Shown: positions 9,146-17,628, counted from the first letter of the stretch. The stretch is DNA of 64,000 nt from CAYQTE01 sp964420285 (GCA_964420285.1 CAYQTE010000017.1:1-64000), one strand, 5' to 3'. The notes: generated by a model from the letters alone, not told the origin. Made by a program: numbers and translations.

Positions 9146-9639
9146 TGGCTGGGTGATCCCAACTCATCCAGCGCGATCGCAAGGAACTGGCGGGATCTTA
9201 TGTAACCGGCAAGAGCCCGATCGTCCGTAAGGACGAGCGCGCCCTGCTCCGCTTCGGCTTCAATACCGGCATCCGTCAAGCCAAATTGAGCAAATGCGTC
9301 GCGTTGGCAAAGAACGGCGCTAGCGATGTACTTTTCGCTCAGCGAGCCAATCGCACGGGTAATTGCCCGGAATAACTCTGACCTGGCCGGTTCGTTCATC
9401 TGTCCGCTCAGATTAGTCACCTCGGTCAGAATCGCTGGCGTTGTGACAATTCGCTGAAACCGTTTCCAAATCTCATCCACGCGTCGAAAGTCGTCGATTG
9501 TGTATTTCTTTGTTCGTTTGAAGGTGGAGATCATGGCAGGTCGCACCAGCCCCACACACCGCAGGAGAAGCACGTTGGCATCAACGACCAATCCGCGATC
9601 GTGCTGATGCCTCAGGACGTCGTGCAGCCAAGGCGTCAT
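9142..9639 (-). CDS. PIN-domain protein (putative ribonuclease)
   Basis: This 165-aa protein has PIN-domain features: an acidic first strand (LVVDANVLLL, Asp near 20), TPAILTEV in the region of the second conserved acid, and GLTDAGIEAEAEQGALVLTDD, which supplies the distal Asp cluster. PIN domains are Mg-dependent RNases, common as VapC-type toxins. The start ATG overlaps the stop of the 79-aa gene upstream by four bases (ATGA), a sign of translational coupling. A toxin role is plausible, but the upstream partner does not look like a VapB antitoxin, so this may be a two-gene unit of another kind. Confidence 0.7.
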   Translation of the reverse strand: MTPWLHDVLRHQHDRGLVVDANVLLLRCVGLVRPAMISTFKRTKKYTIDDFRRVDEIWKRFQRIVTTPAILTEVTNLSGQMNEPARSELFRAITRAIGSLSEKYIASAVLCQRDAFAQFGLTDAGIEAEAEQGALVLTDDRALAGYIRSRQFLAIALDELGSPSQ

Positions 9640-9875
9640 CGCACGTGCCTCATGAACATTCCGCGCACCTTGCCCGATTCGGCGTCGACCTCAAATTCCT
9701 TGAAAGTCTTTTCGGTTGTCGCGCTGTTGATGAAGCTGAACGTCACGAGCCACGCTTTTGATACGGATGCCTCGTCCGGCGGAACTACCTCTTCAACGAC
9801 CAGGTTGAAAACCTTTCCGTACACCGATTGCAGAAACTCCTCTGCCTTCTGAATTGCCGCCTGCATGTCGAGCAT
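9636..9875 (-). CDS. Small protein coupled to the PIN-domain gene
   Basis: A 79-aa soluble protein with ATG 9875 preceded by GAGGTG five bases upstream. It overlaps the PIN gene by four bases. The composition suggests a short helix (MQAAIQKAEEFLQSV) followed by beta strands (WLVTFSF; KEFEVDAESGKVRGM), somewhat PepSY- or cystatin-like. It lacks the ribbon-helix-helix or AbrB pattern of usual VapB antitoxins. An antitoxin-like role is inferred only from the coupling. I do not recognise the family. Confidence 0.6.
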   Translation of the reverse strand: MLDMQAAIQKAEEFLQSVYGKVFNLVVEEVVPPDEASVSKAWLVTFSFINSATTEKTFKEFEVDAESGKVRGMFMRHVR

Positions 9876-9987
9876 ATCGCACCTCAGTTAAGCGTGACCT
9901 TACAGCCATCTTATCTCTTCCTCCGTCGCCCGGCCAATCGTCCGCAAATCGTCCACGCCCATCGCCGGCGGCATCACGACGATCACT

Positions 9988-10566
9988 TCACCCAACAGCC
10001 GGACGTTCACGCTGCGTTTTCGGAATCGTGCCACATTCCGGGCAGCGATCGGGCGTTGCCCGAAGGTCATAGCCGCAGTTCACGCACAGACCCAGACGCC
10101 GGCGATATTGTCGCCGCCATCTGAGCCTCATCTCTCGCACGGTCCATATCAGGTAGAGCAGATCAACCGCGAGAACGACCGGGAACGCGTCCCATGTCCC
10201 CATTGCGCACGCCGTTATGTTCGGCAAGAGGACGACCAACTCGGCGCCGTCCGCTTTCAGCAGCCGGCGATAGAATATCCGGCTCAACAGGAGAATTGCG
10301 AACGCGGCGAAGGGTCGCCAAAGGCCATATTCGAAAAATGTCGGGGCAGTCGTATTGTGCGGTCCGTGCCATATCAAATTGCCGCCCTCGATAATGACGG
10401 TCGTCATTCCCAGCGGGCCCGGCCCGAATCTGAACACGGCGGTCGGATAGCACCGCATCCACACCACCACTGTCGCCACGCACAACAAGAACGACAACGC
10501 CAAGAGACCGTTGAACATCCATCGGCAAAGGCGCTTCATCCGTGCGATTCTACCGGCGAATGCCAA
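9988..10566 (-). CDS. Membrane protein with C-terminal planctomycete zinc ribbon
   Basis: This 192-aa protein has three predicted membrane segments: near residues 15-37, one around 85-98 (AAFAILLLSRIFY), and one around 125-143. It ends in a short cytosolic zinc ribbon, CVNCGYDLRATPDRCPECG. That exact style of ribbon ends hundreds of uncharacterised planctomycete, especially Phycisphaerae, membrane proteins and is a useful taxonomic marker. The start could be ATG 10566 or the internal Met at residue 10 (MKRLCRWMF). Function unknown. Confidence 0.75.
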   Translation of the reverse strand: MAFAGRIARMKRLCRWMFNGLLALSFLLCVATVVVWMRCYPTAVFRFGPGPLGMTTVIIEGGNLIWHGPHNTTAPTFFEYGLWRPFAAFAILLLSRIFYRRLLKADGAELVVLLPNITACAMGTWDAFPVVLAVDLLYLIWTVREMRLRWRRQYRRRLGLCVNCGYDLRATPDRCPECGTIPKTQRERPAVG

Positions 10567-10603
10567 CTAAATCCCGGCTGTGGCCACACCGCTTGGGTTG
10601 CAT

Positions 10604-10765
10604 AACGCGATCGGCGGCCTTTTCTTTCCCCCTCGCCCGGTACTCTGGGAAAGGGTTGGGGTGAGGGTTCTTCGGCTTGGGCGCGGTCAAGGTCACGAAA
10701 TACCCCCTCACCCTATCCCTCTCCCCGCGTACAGGCAGAGGGGACTAGAGACAGCCCGCCGTTTC
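10604..10765. repeat. Diverged GC-rich repeat related to the 220-bp element
   Basis: This stretch shares the interior plan of the 220-bp element: a CCTC/CCCC block, GGTGAGGGTTCTTCGGC, then CCCTCACCC and a GTACAGGCAGAGGGGA block. It lacks the GTGCCCGA ends and any flanking duplication. Its first 18 bases, AACGCGATCGGCGGCCTT, recur exactly at 36520-36537, where only a truncated copy follows. It lies between the bioA 3' end and the zinc-ribbon gene and has no coding potential. Confidence 0.6.
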
Positions 10766-10798
10766 AGCCACGCACCACACCGCTTGCGGTCTTCCGAT

Positions 10799-12163
10799 CT
10801 AAGCCAGCGCGGCAATCTCGCTCGCCACCGCCCCGCAAATCATCCGCAAATCGTCAACCCCCATCGCCAGCGGCGGCATAATGACGATCACATCGCCGAG
10901 CGGCCGCAGGATCACGCCGTGATTTCTGATGGCCGCACAGACCGCGTGCCCGACGCGTAAGCGCGGATCGAATGGCCGGCAGGTCGAGCGATCGGCCACG
11001 AGTTCGATCCCGACCATCATACCCTTTTGGCGGATGTCGCCGACATGTTTGAGAGCCCTCAGGCTGTCGAGCATCGCTGCCATTTCGTCACTCATCCGGC
11101 GGACGTGATCCAGCAGATTCGTTTGGTCGAAGAGATCGAGCGATGCCAAGGCGGCGGCACACGCCAGCGGATTGCCGGTGTATGTGTGGCCGTGGAAGAA
11201 CGTGCGGTTTTCCCACGGCGGGCCGAGGAAGGCGTCGAATATCTTCTGTGTGGCGAACGTGGCGGCCAACGGGAGGTAGCCGCCGGTGATTCCCTTGGCG
11301 ACGCACATCAGATCGGGAGCGACCGATTCATGTTCGCAGGCGAACATCTTTCCGGTGCGGCCGAAACCGACGGCCACTTCGTCAGCGATCAGCAGGACAT
11401 CGTATCGCGTGGCCAGTTCACGCACGCCGCGCAGAAAACCGGCCGGGTGAACAATCATCCCGGCAGCGCCCTGCACGATCGGCTCGATGCAGATGGCGGC
11501 GATGCGATCGCCATGCTCGTCAAGAATCGCCTTCAGTCGCGCCAGGCAATTCTCCGCGACGGCGGCCGGATCGTGCGGCGTATCGCTGCGGTAGACATAC
11601 GGCGATGGGGCAAAATGCGTCTTGAAAAGCAATGGCTCGTACGGCCGGTGAAACGTCTCGGTCCGCCCCACCGACATCGCGCCGAAGGTGTCGCCGTGAT
11701 AGGCGTGCGTGAATCCGATGAATTCGTGCTTGTGCGGCTTGCCGATGTTGAACCAGTATTGTGCGGCCAGCTTGAAGGCGATCTCGGTCGATGTCGCGCC
11801 GCTGTCGCTATAGAAGACCTTCGTCAACCCCGGCGGGACGAGGGGCATGAGCCGCTGGGCCAGTCGGATCGCCGGTTCGCTGGCCAGGCCGAGCATCGTG
11901 GTGTGGCTGACCTTGTCGAGCTGATCGCGGATGGCCTGATCGATGCGCGGCACGCGATGGCCATGCACGTTGCACCACAGCGACGAAACGCCGTCGAGAT
12001 AGCGGTGGCCGTTGGCGTCGATAAGGTACATCCCCTCGGCGGCGGTAATGACCAGCGGCGGCTCGTTCAGCCAGAGCGACATCGGCGTGAAGGGATGCCA
12101 GTAGAGCGACTGGTCGAGTCGGGCCAGTTCGGCGGCGTTTTCGGAAGCGTTTTCGGCGTCCAT
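10799..12163 (-). CDS. bioA: Adenosylmethionine-8-amino-7-oxononanoate aminotransferase BioA
   Basis: A PLP-dependent class III aminotransferase that converts KAPA to DAPA using SAM as amino donor, the step before BioD. The start at ATG 12163 gives 454 aa. Substrate and PLP features include SLWCNVHGH, the glycine-rich SDSGATSTEIAFK and the lysine of VAKGITGGYLPL. ADEVAVGFGRTGKMFA supplies the cofactor-contacting Asp. The frame continues open far upstream, antisense to recQ, but that extension has no homology and is not translated. The gene is divergent from recQ with about 40 bp between starts, so their promoters must be closely packed. Confidence 0.95.
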   Translation of the reverse strand: MDAENASENAAELARLDQSLYWHPFTPMSLWLNEPPLVITAAEGMYLIDANGHRYLDGVSSLWCNVHGHRVPRIDQAIRDQLDKVSHTTMLGLASEPAIRLAQRLMPLVPPGLTKVFYSDSGATSTEIAFKLAAQYWFNIGKPHKHEFIGFTHAYHGDTFGAMSVGRTETFHRPYEPLLFKTHFAPSPYVYRSDTPHDPAAVAENCLARLKAILDEHGDRIAAICIEPIVQGAAGMIVHPAGFLRGVRELATRYDVLLIADEVAVGFGRTGKMFACEHESVAPDLMCVAKGITGGYLPLAATFATQKIFDAFLGPPWENRTFFHGHTYTGNPLACAAALASLDLFDQTNLLDHVRRMSDEMAAMLDSLRALKHVGDIRQKGMMVGIELVADRSTCRPFDPRLRVGHAVCAAIRNHGVILRPLGDVIVIMPPLAMGVDDLRMICGAVASEIAALA

Positions 12164-12205
12164 GACATGGGAGCATACCGCGTCCATCCCGTATAATCCC
12201 GGCCA

Positions 12206-14098
12206 ATGGTGGACCTGAAAACCGAGCTTCGCGAGCGCTTCGGCCTGGAGGAATTCCGCGCCGCTCAGGAGGAGGTCATCAATCACGTCCTGGCCGGGCA
12301 GGATGTCATGTGCGTCATGCCCACCGGTGCGGGCAAGAGCCTGTGCTATCAACTGCCGGCGGCCGTGTCCGGCGGCGTGAGCGTCGTCGTTTCGCCGCTG
12401 ATATCGCTGATGGAAGACCAGGTGGTGCGCCTGGGCGAGCAGGGAATCGCCGCGCTGATGCTGAACAGTTCGCAGGATGCGGCCGAACAGCGGCAGGTGT
12501 ATGAGCAGTTGCGGGCGGGATTTGACGGCCTGCTCTATGTGGCTCCCGAGCGGTTTTACGCCAATGGGTTCCTGGACTTTGCCGCGGGACTGAAGCCGCG
12601 ATTGCTGGCCGTTGATGAGGCACACTGCATCAGCCAATGGGGTCATGATTTCCGCCCCGAATACGCCCGCCTGGGCGAGGTGCGCCAGCGCCTGGGCCAC
12701 CCGACGACGATCGCGCTGACGGCCACGGCGACCGAGGATGTGCGCATCGAGATCATCGAGAAACTCGGCCTGAAGGAGCCTCGCGTTTATGTCACGGGGT
12801 TCGATCGCCCGAATCTTGCGTACGAATGCCGGACCGTTCGCGGCAGGCAGAAGGATGCGGAATTGCGGTCGCTTCTGGCGGCACATCCGGATACGTGCAT
12901 CGTCTATTGCGCAACGCGAAAGACGGTCGAGGAACTCCTGCCGCTGGTGAGCGATTGGCATCCCAGGCGGCCGGTGGTTGGATATCACGCCGGCATGGAC
13001 ATGGACGCGAGGACCAGTTCGCAGGAGAAGTTCATGGCCGCGCCCAATGGGATCGCCATCGCGACCAATGCATTCGGGATGGGCATCAACAAGCCGGACG
13101 TGCGATTGGTCGTGCATTACAACATGCCCGGCACGATCGAGGCGTATTACCAGGAAGCCGGCCGGGCCGGGCGCGATGGGCTGCCGGCGCGGTGCGTGTT
13201 CCTCTTCAGCTATCGGGATTGCCACACACAGCGATTTTTCATCGACAAGATCGGGCAGGACAATCCGCAGGCCGATCCGCAGCGGATCGCCGAACTCAAG
13301 CGGCACGCGACCGACAAGCTCGAGTTGCTGATTCGCTATACCAACACGCACCGCTGCCGGCGGCAGATGATCCTGGACTATTTCGGCGATGAAGCCCCGG
13401 TGGAAAACTGTGTCTGCGATATTTGCGCCGGCGGCCGGCATCTCGATGCCGACACCACCGGAAAGGAGTTGGACGAGAGCACGGTCTTGCTGCTGAAGAA
13501 GATCCTGTCGGCCATCGCGCGATGTCAGGGCAAGTTCGGCGTCTCCACGGTCGCCAAAGTCCTGGCCGGCAGCGATGAAGAACGGCTGGCGCGCTGGCGA
13601 TTGACCGAGTTATCGGTGTTCGGCCTGCTGAGGGATCACACAGAAAAGTCGCTGATTGCGATGATACACCGCGTCCTGGAAGCCGGCCTGGCCCGCCAGC
13701 GCGATCCGGACGGCGCCAAGTTCCGCCCGGTGATCGAATTGACCGAGCCCGGCATCGCGGTGATGAAGGGTTCGCGAAATCCCCCGCCGGTACTGGCCGA
13801 TCTGATGCCGCGGCTTGTCGCCAGGTCGGAACGAGCCGCAACAATCGAAGCCGACGAGGAACCGCCGACGCCGGAGGCCGCCGCATTGTTCGAGCGTCTG
13901 CGCCAATGGCGTGCCGGAATCGCCCGCGAGAAAGGCCTGCCGGCCTACGTGATTTGCCACGATTCGACCCTGCGCGAAATCGCCCGGTGTTCCCCGACAA
14001 CCGCCGCCGCGCTCGAATCCGTCAAAGGGATGGGGCCGTTCAAGGTGAAAATGTACGGCAAGGAGATTTTGGCCACCGTTCGCAGCCGCGGTGATTAG
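12206..14098 (+). CDS. recQ: ATP-dependent DNA helicase RecQ
   Basis: A 630-aa superfamily 2 3'-5' helicase for recombination and fork repair. Walker A is MPTGAGKSLCYQLP (from about residue 38), and the DEAH motif is VDEAHCISQWGHDFRPEY. Motifs V and VI appear as TNAFGMGINKPDVR and YQEAGRAGRDG. The RecQ zinc site is complete (CRRQMILDYF, then CVCDIC). A winged-helix RQC region follows, with an HRDC domain at the end (PAYVICHDSTLREIAR). Length and domain order match typical bacterial RecQ, with no sign of truncation. It starts at ATG 12206, divergent from bioA. Confidence 0.96.
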   Translation: MVDLKTELRERFGLEEFRAAQEEVINHVLAGQDVMCVMPTGAGKSLCYQLPAAVSGGVSVVVSPLISLMEDQVVRLGEQGIAALMLNSSQDAAEQRQVYEQLRAGFDGLLYVAPERFYANGFLDFAAGLKPRLLAVDEAHCISQWGHDFRPEYARLGEVRQRLGHPTTIALTATATEDVRIEIIEKLGLKEPRVYVTGFDRPNLAYECRTVRGRQKDAELRSLLAAHPDTCIVYCATRKTVEELLPLVSDWHPRRPVVGYHAGMDMDARTSSQEKFMAAPNGIAIATNAFGMGINKPDVRLVVHYNMPGTIEAYYQEAGRAGRDGLPARCVFLFSYRDCHTQRFFIDKIGQDNPQADPQRIAELKRHATDKLELLIRYTNTHRCRRQMILDYFGDEAPVENCVCDICAGGRHLDADTTGKELDESTVLLLKKILSAIARCQGKFGVSTVAKVLAGSDEERLARWRLTELSVFGLLRDHTEKSLIAMIHRVLEAGLARQRDPDGAKFRPVIELTEPGIAVMKGSRNPPPVLADLMPRLVARSERAATIEADEEPPTPEAAALFERLRQWRAGIAREKGLPAYVICHDSTLREIARCSPTTAAALESVKGMGPFKVKMYGKEILATVRSRGD

Positions 14099-14128
14099 GA
14101 ACCTGCCGATCAGCGACTTCCAAGACCG

Positions 14129-15289
14129 TCATACGATTGCCGTTACTGCCTGGGGTGTGGGATGGCGGGCCGATTCGTTGCGGATGGCGCCGAACCACAG
14201 GGCGGCGTAACCGGTCATCGCGATGAAGAATCCCGCATCAATGCTGACGCCTGCGCCAAAGCCGTTGCTCAGCAGATAGAGCAACGCAATCGAGCCGACA
14301 ATCAGCGACGCGAAGATGGTGTTCCGCTGTTGCAGGGCATTTGCGGCCCGAAGCGTCCAGAAGAACGGCAGGCCGGCGGCAACCAAAGCGGCGGCCAGCA
14401 GGATCCAGCCCAGCCCATAGCTCAGGTCGCCGCCATGCACCGTGACCGAAGGAATCGCGCCCGCCGGCTGAACCTGCGGAATACTCAAACCCGGCGGCAT
14501 TCCCGGCATCTGTGGCATCGATTGCTGCATGGAGGACATCGATTCGTTCATCGCCTGCTGGATATTCACGCTGAACCACGGTAGCAGGAATCCCACAAAC
14601 ACAACGGCCGCACCCAGCAGCATCACGCGGCGGGGACCATTGATAACCGCCGGGGCCTCGACTCCGGCCGCCTGGCTTTGTGCCAGTGCCGCGACCAGTT
14701 CCGCACCGTCTTCCGCGCTGATCTTGCCGGCCTCGACCAGGGCCAGAACCCGCTGGCGTTCCTCGGCCGGGGCCTGGGGCGGCGGCGTGGCCGCCGTCGC
14801 CGGAGATTGCATCAGTGTGTTGATCAGCGGATAGGCCAACAGGACGGCAGCGCCGAGGATCAAGGCGGCGAAGAAGTTGTAATCCAGAGCCGCCGCGGCG
14901 GCGGCGAAAACGACGACAGTGACGATATTTCGGATCGAAAGCCACGCCCGCAGTCCGGCCACACCCGCCGTGCGCTCCTGGGGCGTTATCGTGTTCATCA
15001 CGGCGGCTTGATACAACTTGGCGAGCAATGCCAGGCCCAAGCTTGCGGCGACCACGCCGCAGGCGACATTCATGGCGATCGAGACGTCATCGGCGTCTTG
15101 ACCGAAAGACGACCTTGAACCCCCATCCATCCTGGCAGCATTGATCGCCGCAATAACCCCAATGCCAAGCGGCAGCAAGGTCGCTACCCAGGAGCGGACT
15201 CGCAGAAAGTAGTTGATCCAGGGCCCAAGCAAAAAGCCCGTCGCCAATGCCACCAGTGTCAATAAAGCCACAGGAATTCCTTCGTACAT
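14129..15289 (-). CDS. Multi-pass membrane protein with SHOCT-like segment
   Basis: This 386-aa integral membrane protein has about five N-terminal membrane helices, a cytosolic linker, and about four more C-terminal helices. The linker contains EERQRVLALVEAGKISAEDG (near 177-196), a short SHOCT-like helical hairpin seen in proteins that oligomerise. A Met/Pro-rich stretch with repeated MPQMPGMPPG lies between membrane blocks. The start follows the DUF2089 stop by three bases, with GAAGGTGA as the ribosome site, so the two genes are coupled. The same KISAEDGAELV pattern resembles the REGEINAKEAADLL end of the DUF2089 protein, which suggests a shared interaction module. Confidence 0.7.
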   Translation of the reverse strand: MYEGIPVALLTLVALATGFLLGPWINYFLRVRSWVATLLPLGIGVIAAINAARMDGGSRSSFGQDADDVSIAMNVACGVVAASLGLALLAKLYQAAVMNTITPQERTAGVAGLRAWLSIRNIVTVVVFAAAAAALDYNFFAALILGAAVLLAYPLINTLMQSPATAATPPPQAPAEERQRVLALVEAGKISAEDGAELVAALAQSQAAGVEAPAVINGPRRVMLLGAAVVFVGFLLPWFSVNIQQAMNESMSSMQQSMPQMPGMPPGLSIPQVQPAGAIPSVTVHGGDLSYGLGWILLAAALVAAGLPFFWTLRAANALQQRNTIFASLIVGSIALLYLLSNGFGAGVSIDAGFFIAMTGYAALWFGAIRNESARHPTPQAVTAIV

Positions 15290-15292
15290 CGT

Positions 15293-15661
15293 TCACCTTC
15301 CCTTGAGCAGATCGGCCGCCTCTTTGGCGTTGATTTCACCGCGTTCGAGCTTGGCCAGAATCTCGCCGCGATTGAGCCGCTTGACAGACTGGCCGTTGGA
15401 TTTGCCCTCGATCAGATCGTTCACCAGGTCCAGCCGCTTACAGACCGTGGGGTACGAAATCCCCAGTTCCTTCTCCACCTCGCGGATGTTGCCCCGGCAA
15501 CGCAGGAAAACCAGCACGAACTGTCGCATGTCTTCCGGCAGGCGCATCAGCGCCGAAAACGGCAGCTCGGTCTCGATGCGCGTGTTGCAGGCCAGGCACG
15601 ACAGCCGGCTGATGATCAGCTCGCCGTTACAAATGGGACATTGCGTGGCAATCGTCTTCAA
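15293..15661 (-). CDS. DUF2089-family zinc-ribbon/HTH regulator
   Basis: A 122-aa protein with a four-Cys zinc ribbon (CPICNGEL ... CLACNTRIE) followed by a helix-turn-helix region (EVEKELGISYPTVCKRLDLV) and a short C-terminal SHOCT-like helix pair (RGEILAKLERGEINAKEAAD). This arrangement is characteristic of the DUF2089 family of presumed transcription regulators. It is cotranscribed and probably translationally coupled with the membrane protein downstream. An AT-rich palindrome lies just upstream of the gene and is a candidate for autoregulation. Confidence 0.85.
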   Translation of the reverse strand: MKTIATQCPICNGELIISRLSCLACNTRIETELPFSALMRLPEDMRQFVLVFLRCRGNIREVEKELGISYPTVCKRLDLVNDLIEGKSNGQSVKRLNRGEILAKLERGEINAKEAADLLKGR

Positions 15662-15693
15662 CGCGACCTCGCATTCACTTTGTCAATCCATAC

Positions 15694-15729
15694 ATTGAAT
15701 AAATCAAGTTGTCAATTGAATTATTCAAT
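15694..15729. promoter_or_regulatory. AT-rich palindromic operator candidate
   Basis: The repeat ATTGAATAA (15694-15702) is exactly reverse-complementary to TTATTCAAT (15721-15729). An internal perfect palindrome ATTGAAT-T-ATTCAAT spans 15715-15729. It lies 33-68 bases upstream of the DUF2089 start, in a sharply AT-rich island within GC-rich surroundings. It is a plausible binding site for the HTH protein encoded next to it. Confidence 0.5.
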
Positions 15730-15892
15730 TTTAATTGTGTTGCGCCACTGTTTGTTCAGGTCCGGAGGCTGGGCCATGTCCGCCGGACCGGGCAATTCAT
15801 CGAGATTGCGAAATCGCACCGCTGAGCGTCCCCATTTCTTTCACGCGCAACGCCGTTTGCCCTATTGTATATTGCTACGCTATACTAAGTCG

Positions 15893-16081
15893 ATGCCGAG
15901 CCCGGTTCGATTCGCCGAACTCAGGCAGTATCTGGAAGAGCATGGCTGGAGGCTGGCACGTGTGAATGGATCGCATCATACGTTTACCAAGCCGGGAGAG
16001 TACCGGCCGATCGTCATTCCCGTGCATCATGGAAAAGCGGATTACGTCTATGTCAAACAGGCAAAAAGACGCTGTGAATGA
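15893..16081 (+). CDS. hicA: HicA-type mRNA interferase toxin
   Basis: A 62-aa dsRBD-fold toxin of the HicA family, which cleaves mRNA. The conserved segment GWRLARVNGSHHTFTKPG carries the catalytic His, followed by the basic strand VIPVHHGKADYVYVKQ. A TATACT -10 box lies only six bases before the ATG at 15893, so the transcript may be nearly leaderless. The hicB antitoxin gene overlaps its 3' end. Toxin-first order is usual for HicAB. Confidence 0.87.
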   Translation: MPSPVRFAELRQYLEEHGWRLARVNGSHHTFTKPGEYRPIVIPVHHGKADYVYVKQAKRRCE

Positions 16082-16442
16082 CCTTCCATTTGACAAAAAG
16101 ATCCTCGCCAAGGCCCGGCGGGTCGTGGACGAGTACCGATTCGCGTTTTGGCGCGAGGATGGGCGGTATGTGGGGCAGTGCGTTGAAATGGACACGCTGG
16201 GAGTCGGGAATAGCGTCGAGCGATGTATCGCCGAGGCTCGCGCGCTGGCGGTTACCGCAGTGGCCTGCATGCTGGAGTCGGGGAAACGGCCGCCCTTGCC
16301 GGCCCGGCGCCAGACGCGCAACGTGCAGGTGAATATTAGATTGTCGCCGGACGAGAAGCGAGCGATTGCGGAAGCGGCCAGCAAAGGGGGATTCCGGGGG
16401 ATCTCCGACTTTTTGCGAATACGCGGATTGTCCGTCGGATGA
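16050..16442 (+). CDS. hicB: HicB-type antitoxin with C-terminal DNA-binding domain
   Basis: This 130-aa antitoxin has an N-terminal HicB fold (FAFWREDGRYVGQCVEMDTLG, then SVERCIAEARALAV) and a C-terminal Arc-like ribbon-helix-helix (QVNIRLSPDEKRAIAEAASK). The second domain normally represses the operon. ATG 16050 overlaps hicA by 32 bases; GTG 16074 is an alternative that would overlap by eight. The core motif is somewhat divergent from classic HicB (VEMDTLGVGNS in place of PELPGCVSQG), so partner specificity is probably private to this pair. Confidence 0.85.
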   Translation: MSNRQKDAVNDLPFDKKILAKARRVVDEYRFAFWREDGRYVGQCVEMDTLGVGNSVERCIAEARALAVTAVACMLESGKRPPLPARRQTRNVQVNIRLSPDEKRAIAEAASKGGFRGISDFLRIRGLSVG

Positions 16443-16467
16443 CCGAGTGGCTTCTGGCGGGCGCTGC

Positions 16468-16863
16468 TTACTGCGCCAGGCCGCGGAAGAATTCGACGCG
16501 TTTGGCGCGGTCGGATTCGAACGTGACGGCCATGCACCAGCGGACCTCGCGGCACAGGGGGTAATACCATGTATCACAGTCGAGATAGCCGCCGGCGCTT
16601 GTGGCCAGCAGCGCCGTCGGCGGCGGGCCCAGGACGGCGGCGACTATTGGCTTGCCCCGGCCGATGATCGCCCGGCGCAATGCCGCCAGCGCCGGGCGCT
16701 CTTGTGGCGAGGGAGTAAGATCTCGCGGCCAGGTCCGCCAGGCGCGGCGGCCGTGCCATGCTTCGCTGATGAACTCGACCACCGCCCCACCAACCCACAG
16801 GGGCAGCGCCAGAGGCTTGGGCCAGGCCCAGGGTTTGACGGCGGTCGGTCGGCGGGCTGTCAT
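16468..16863 (-). CDS. Hypothetical protein, 131 aa
   Basis: I do not recognise this protein. It has one moderately hydrophobic N-terminal stretch (PLALPLWVGGAVVEFI) that could be a membrane anchor. A second segment (PIVAAVLGPPPTALLATSAGGY) lies near residues 72-93, and two Cys occur in YLDCDTWYYPLCREV. It lies 33 bp downstream of the methyltransferase gene on the same strand, so it may be the last gene of the mutS transcript. No function assigned. Confidence 0.55.
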   Translation of the reverse strand: MTARRPTAVKPWAWPKPLALPLWVGGAVVEFISEAWHGRRAWRTWPRDLTPSPQERPALAALRRAIIGRGKPIVAAVLGPPPTALLATSAGGYLDCDTWYYPLCREVRWCMAVTFESDRAKRVEFFRGLAQ

Positions 16864-16896
16864 GATCAGATCGCTCCGGGCACAATCCCGCCGGTA

Positions 16897-17628
16897 TTAT
16901 CGGCCATTTGCCGGGGCGAAGGCCGGTTTTTCTCCGGCCAGAACGAAGCGATAGCCGAAATGCTCGCGGAATTGCGCGTAATCGACGCCCGCGGCGCGAA
17001 TCAACCCCTGCGCCTCGCTGCGGGAGAAGGTCTGCATGATGCTGGTGATGGCATCGTGACGGATGATGGGGCAACTCGCCGCCGTCGCCAGCCGCGTCCA
17101 GGCGTACATGCGCCAGGTGCGAATCAGATCGGCCACGATGATCCCGCGCTTGGCGACGCGGTTCAGTTCGCGGATGGACGCGACGGCGTCGGCGTCTGAA
17201 AGATGATGCAGGAACATGTTGCACATGGCGTAATCGACGCCGCCATCGGCCAGTGGAAGCCATCGGGCATCGCCGCGGGCGAAGTGCAAGAGCCGCGGTT
17301 CATCGGTCCACTGGCGGGCAAAGTCCACCGTAGACTCGTGCAGATCGATCGCCACCACATGCACGTTGAATCCCGCCGCCCGGCCCCAGCGGACGATCGC
17401 CAGCGGAATGTCGGCCGAACCGGTTGCCACATCGGCGATGACAATCCGCTCGCCCGGCCGCCAGGTTCGGCTGAAGCGTTTGAAATACCACAGGGTCGCG
17501 CGCACGTAGCCCATGTAGCGATTGAGCCGCCGAAGAAACCGAAGGCTGTTTCCCAGCCGCGCCGGATCGACGGCCGGATCATCCATCCATTCCGCGCTGC
17601 GCTGGCGATGGGCTAGGAATCCGGACAT
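16897..17628 (-). CDS. Class I SAM-dependent methyltransferase
   Basis: A 243-aa Rossmann-fold methyltransferase. Motif I is IADVATGSADIPLA, motif II VVAIDLHESTV, and the post-motif DYAMCNMFLHHLSD is typical of methyltransferases acting on small molecules or lipid/quinone-type substrates. The start ATG 17628 matches the family N-terminus; an upstream extension overlaps mutS. It is 35 bp downstream of mutS on the same strand. The sequence looks closest to UbiE-like proteins in planctomycetes, but substrate assignment is not safe. Confidence 0.8.
   Translation of the reverse strand: MSGFLAHRQRSAEWMDDPAVDPARLGNSLRFLRRLNRYMGYVRATLWYFKRFSRTWRPGERIVIADVATGSADIPLAIVRWGRAAGFNVHVVAIDLHESTVDFARQWTDEPRLLHFARGDARWLPLADGGVDYAMCNMFLHHLSDADAVASIRELNRVAKRGIIVADLIRTWRMYAWTRLATAASCPIIRHDAITSIMQTFSRSEAQGLIRAAGVDYAQFREHFGYRFVLAGEKPAFAPANGR

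Noticed and set aside
10785..10800. TCTTCCGATCT, which matches the end of a sequencing adapter
   Set aside because: It runs directly into the intact stop of bioA with continuous sensible flanking sequence. Eleven matching bases can occur by chance, and no longer adapter match is present.
12164..13441. Long open extension of the bioA frame antisense to recQ
   Set aside because: The extension has no biotin-enzyme similarity. The recQ strand carries all helicase motifs, so this is a high-GC shadow frame.
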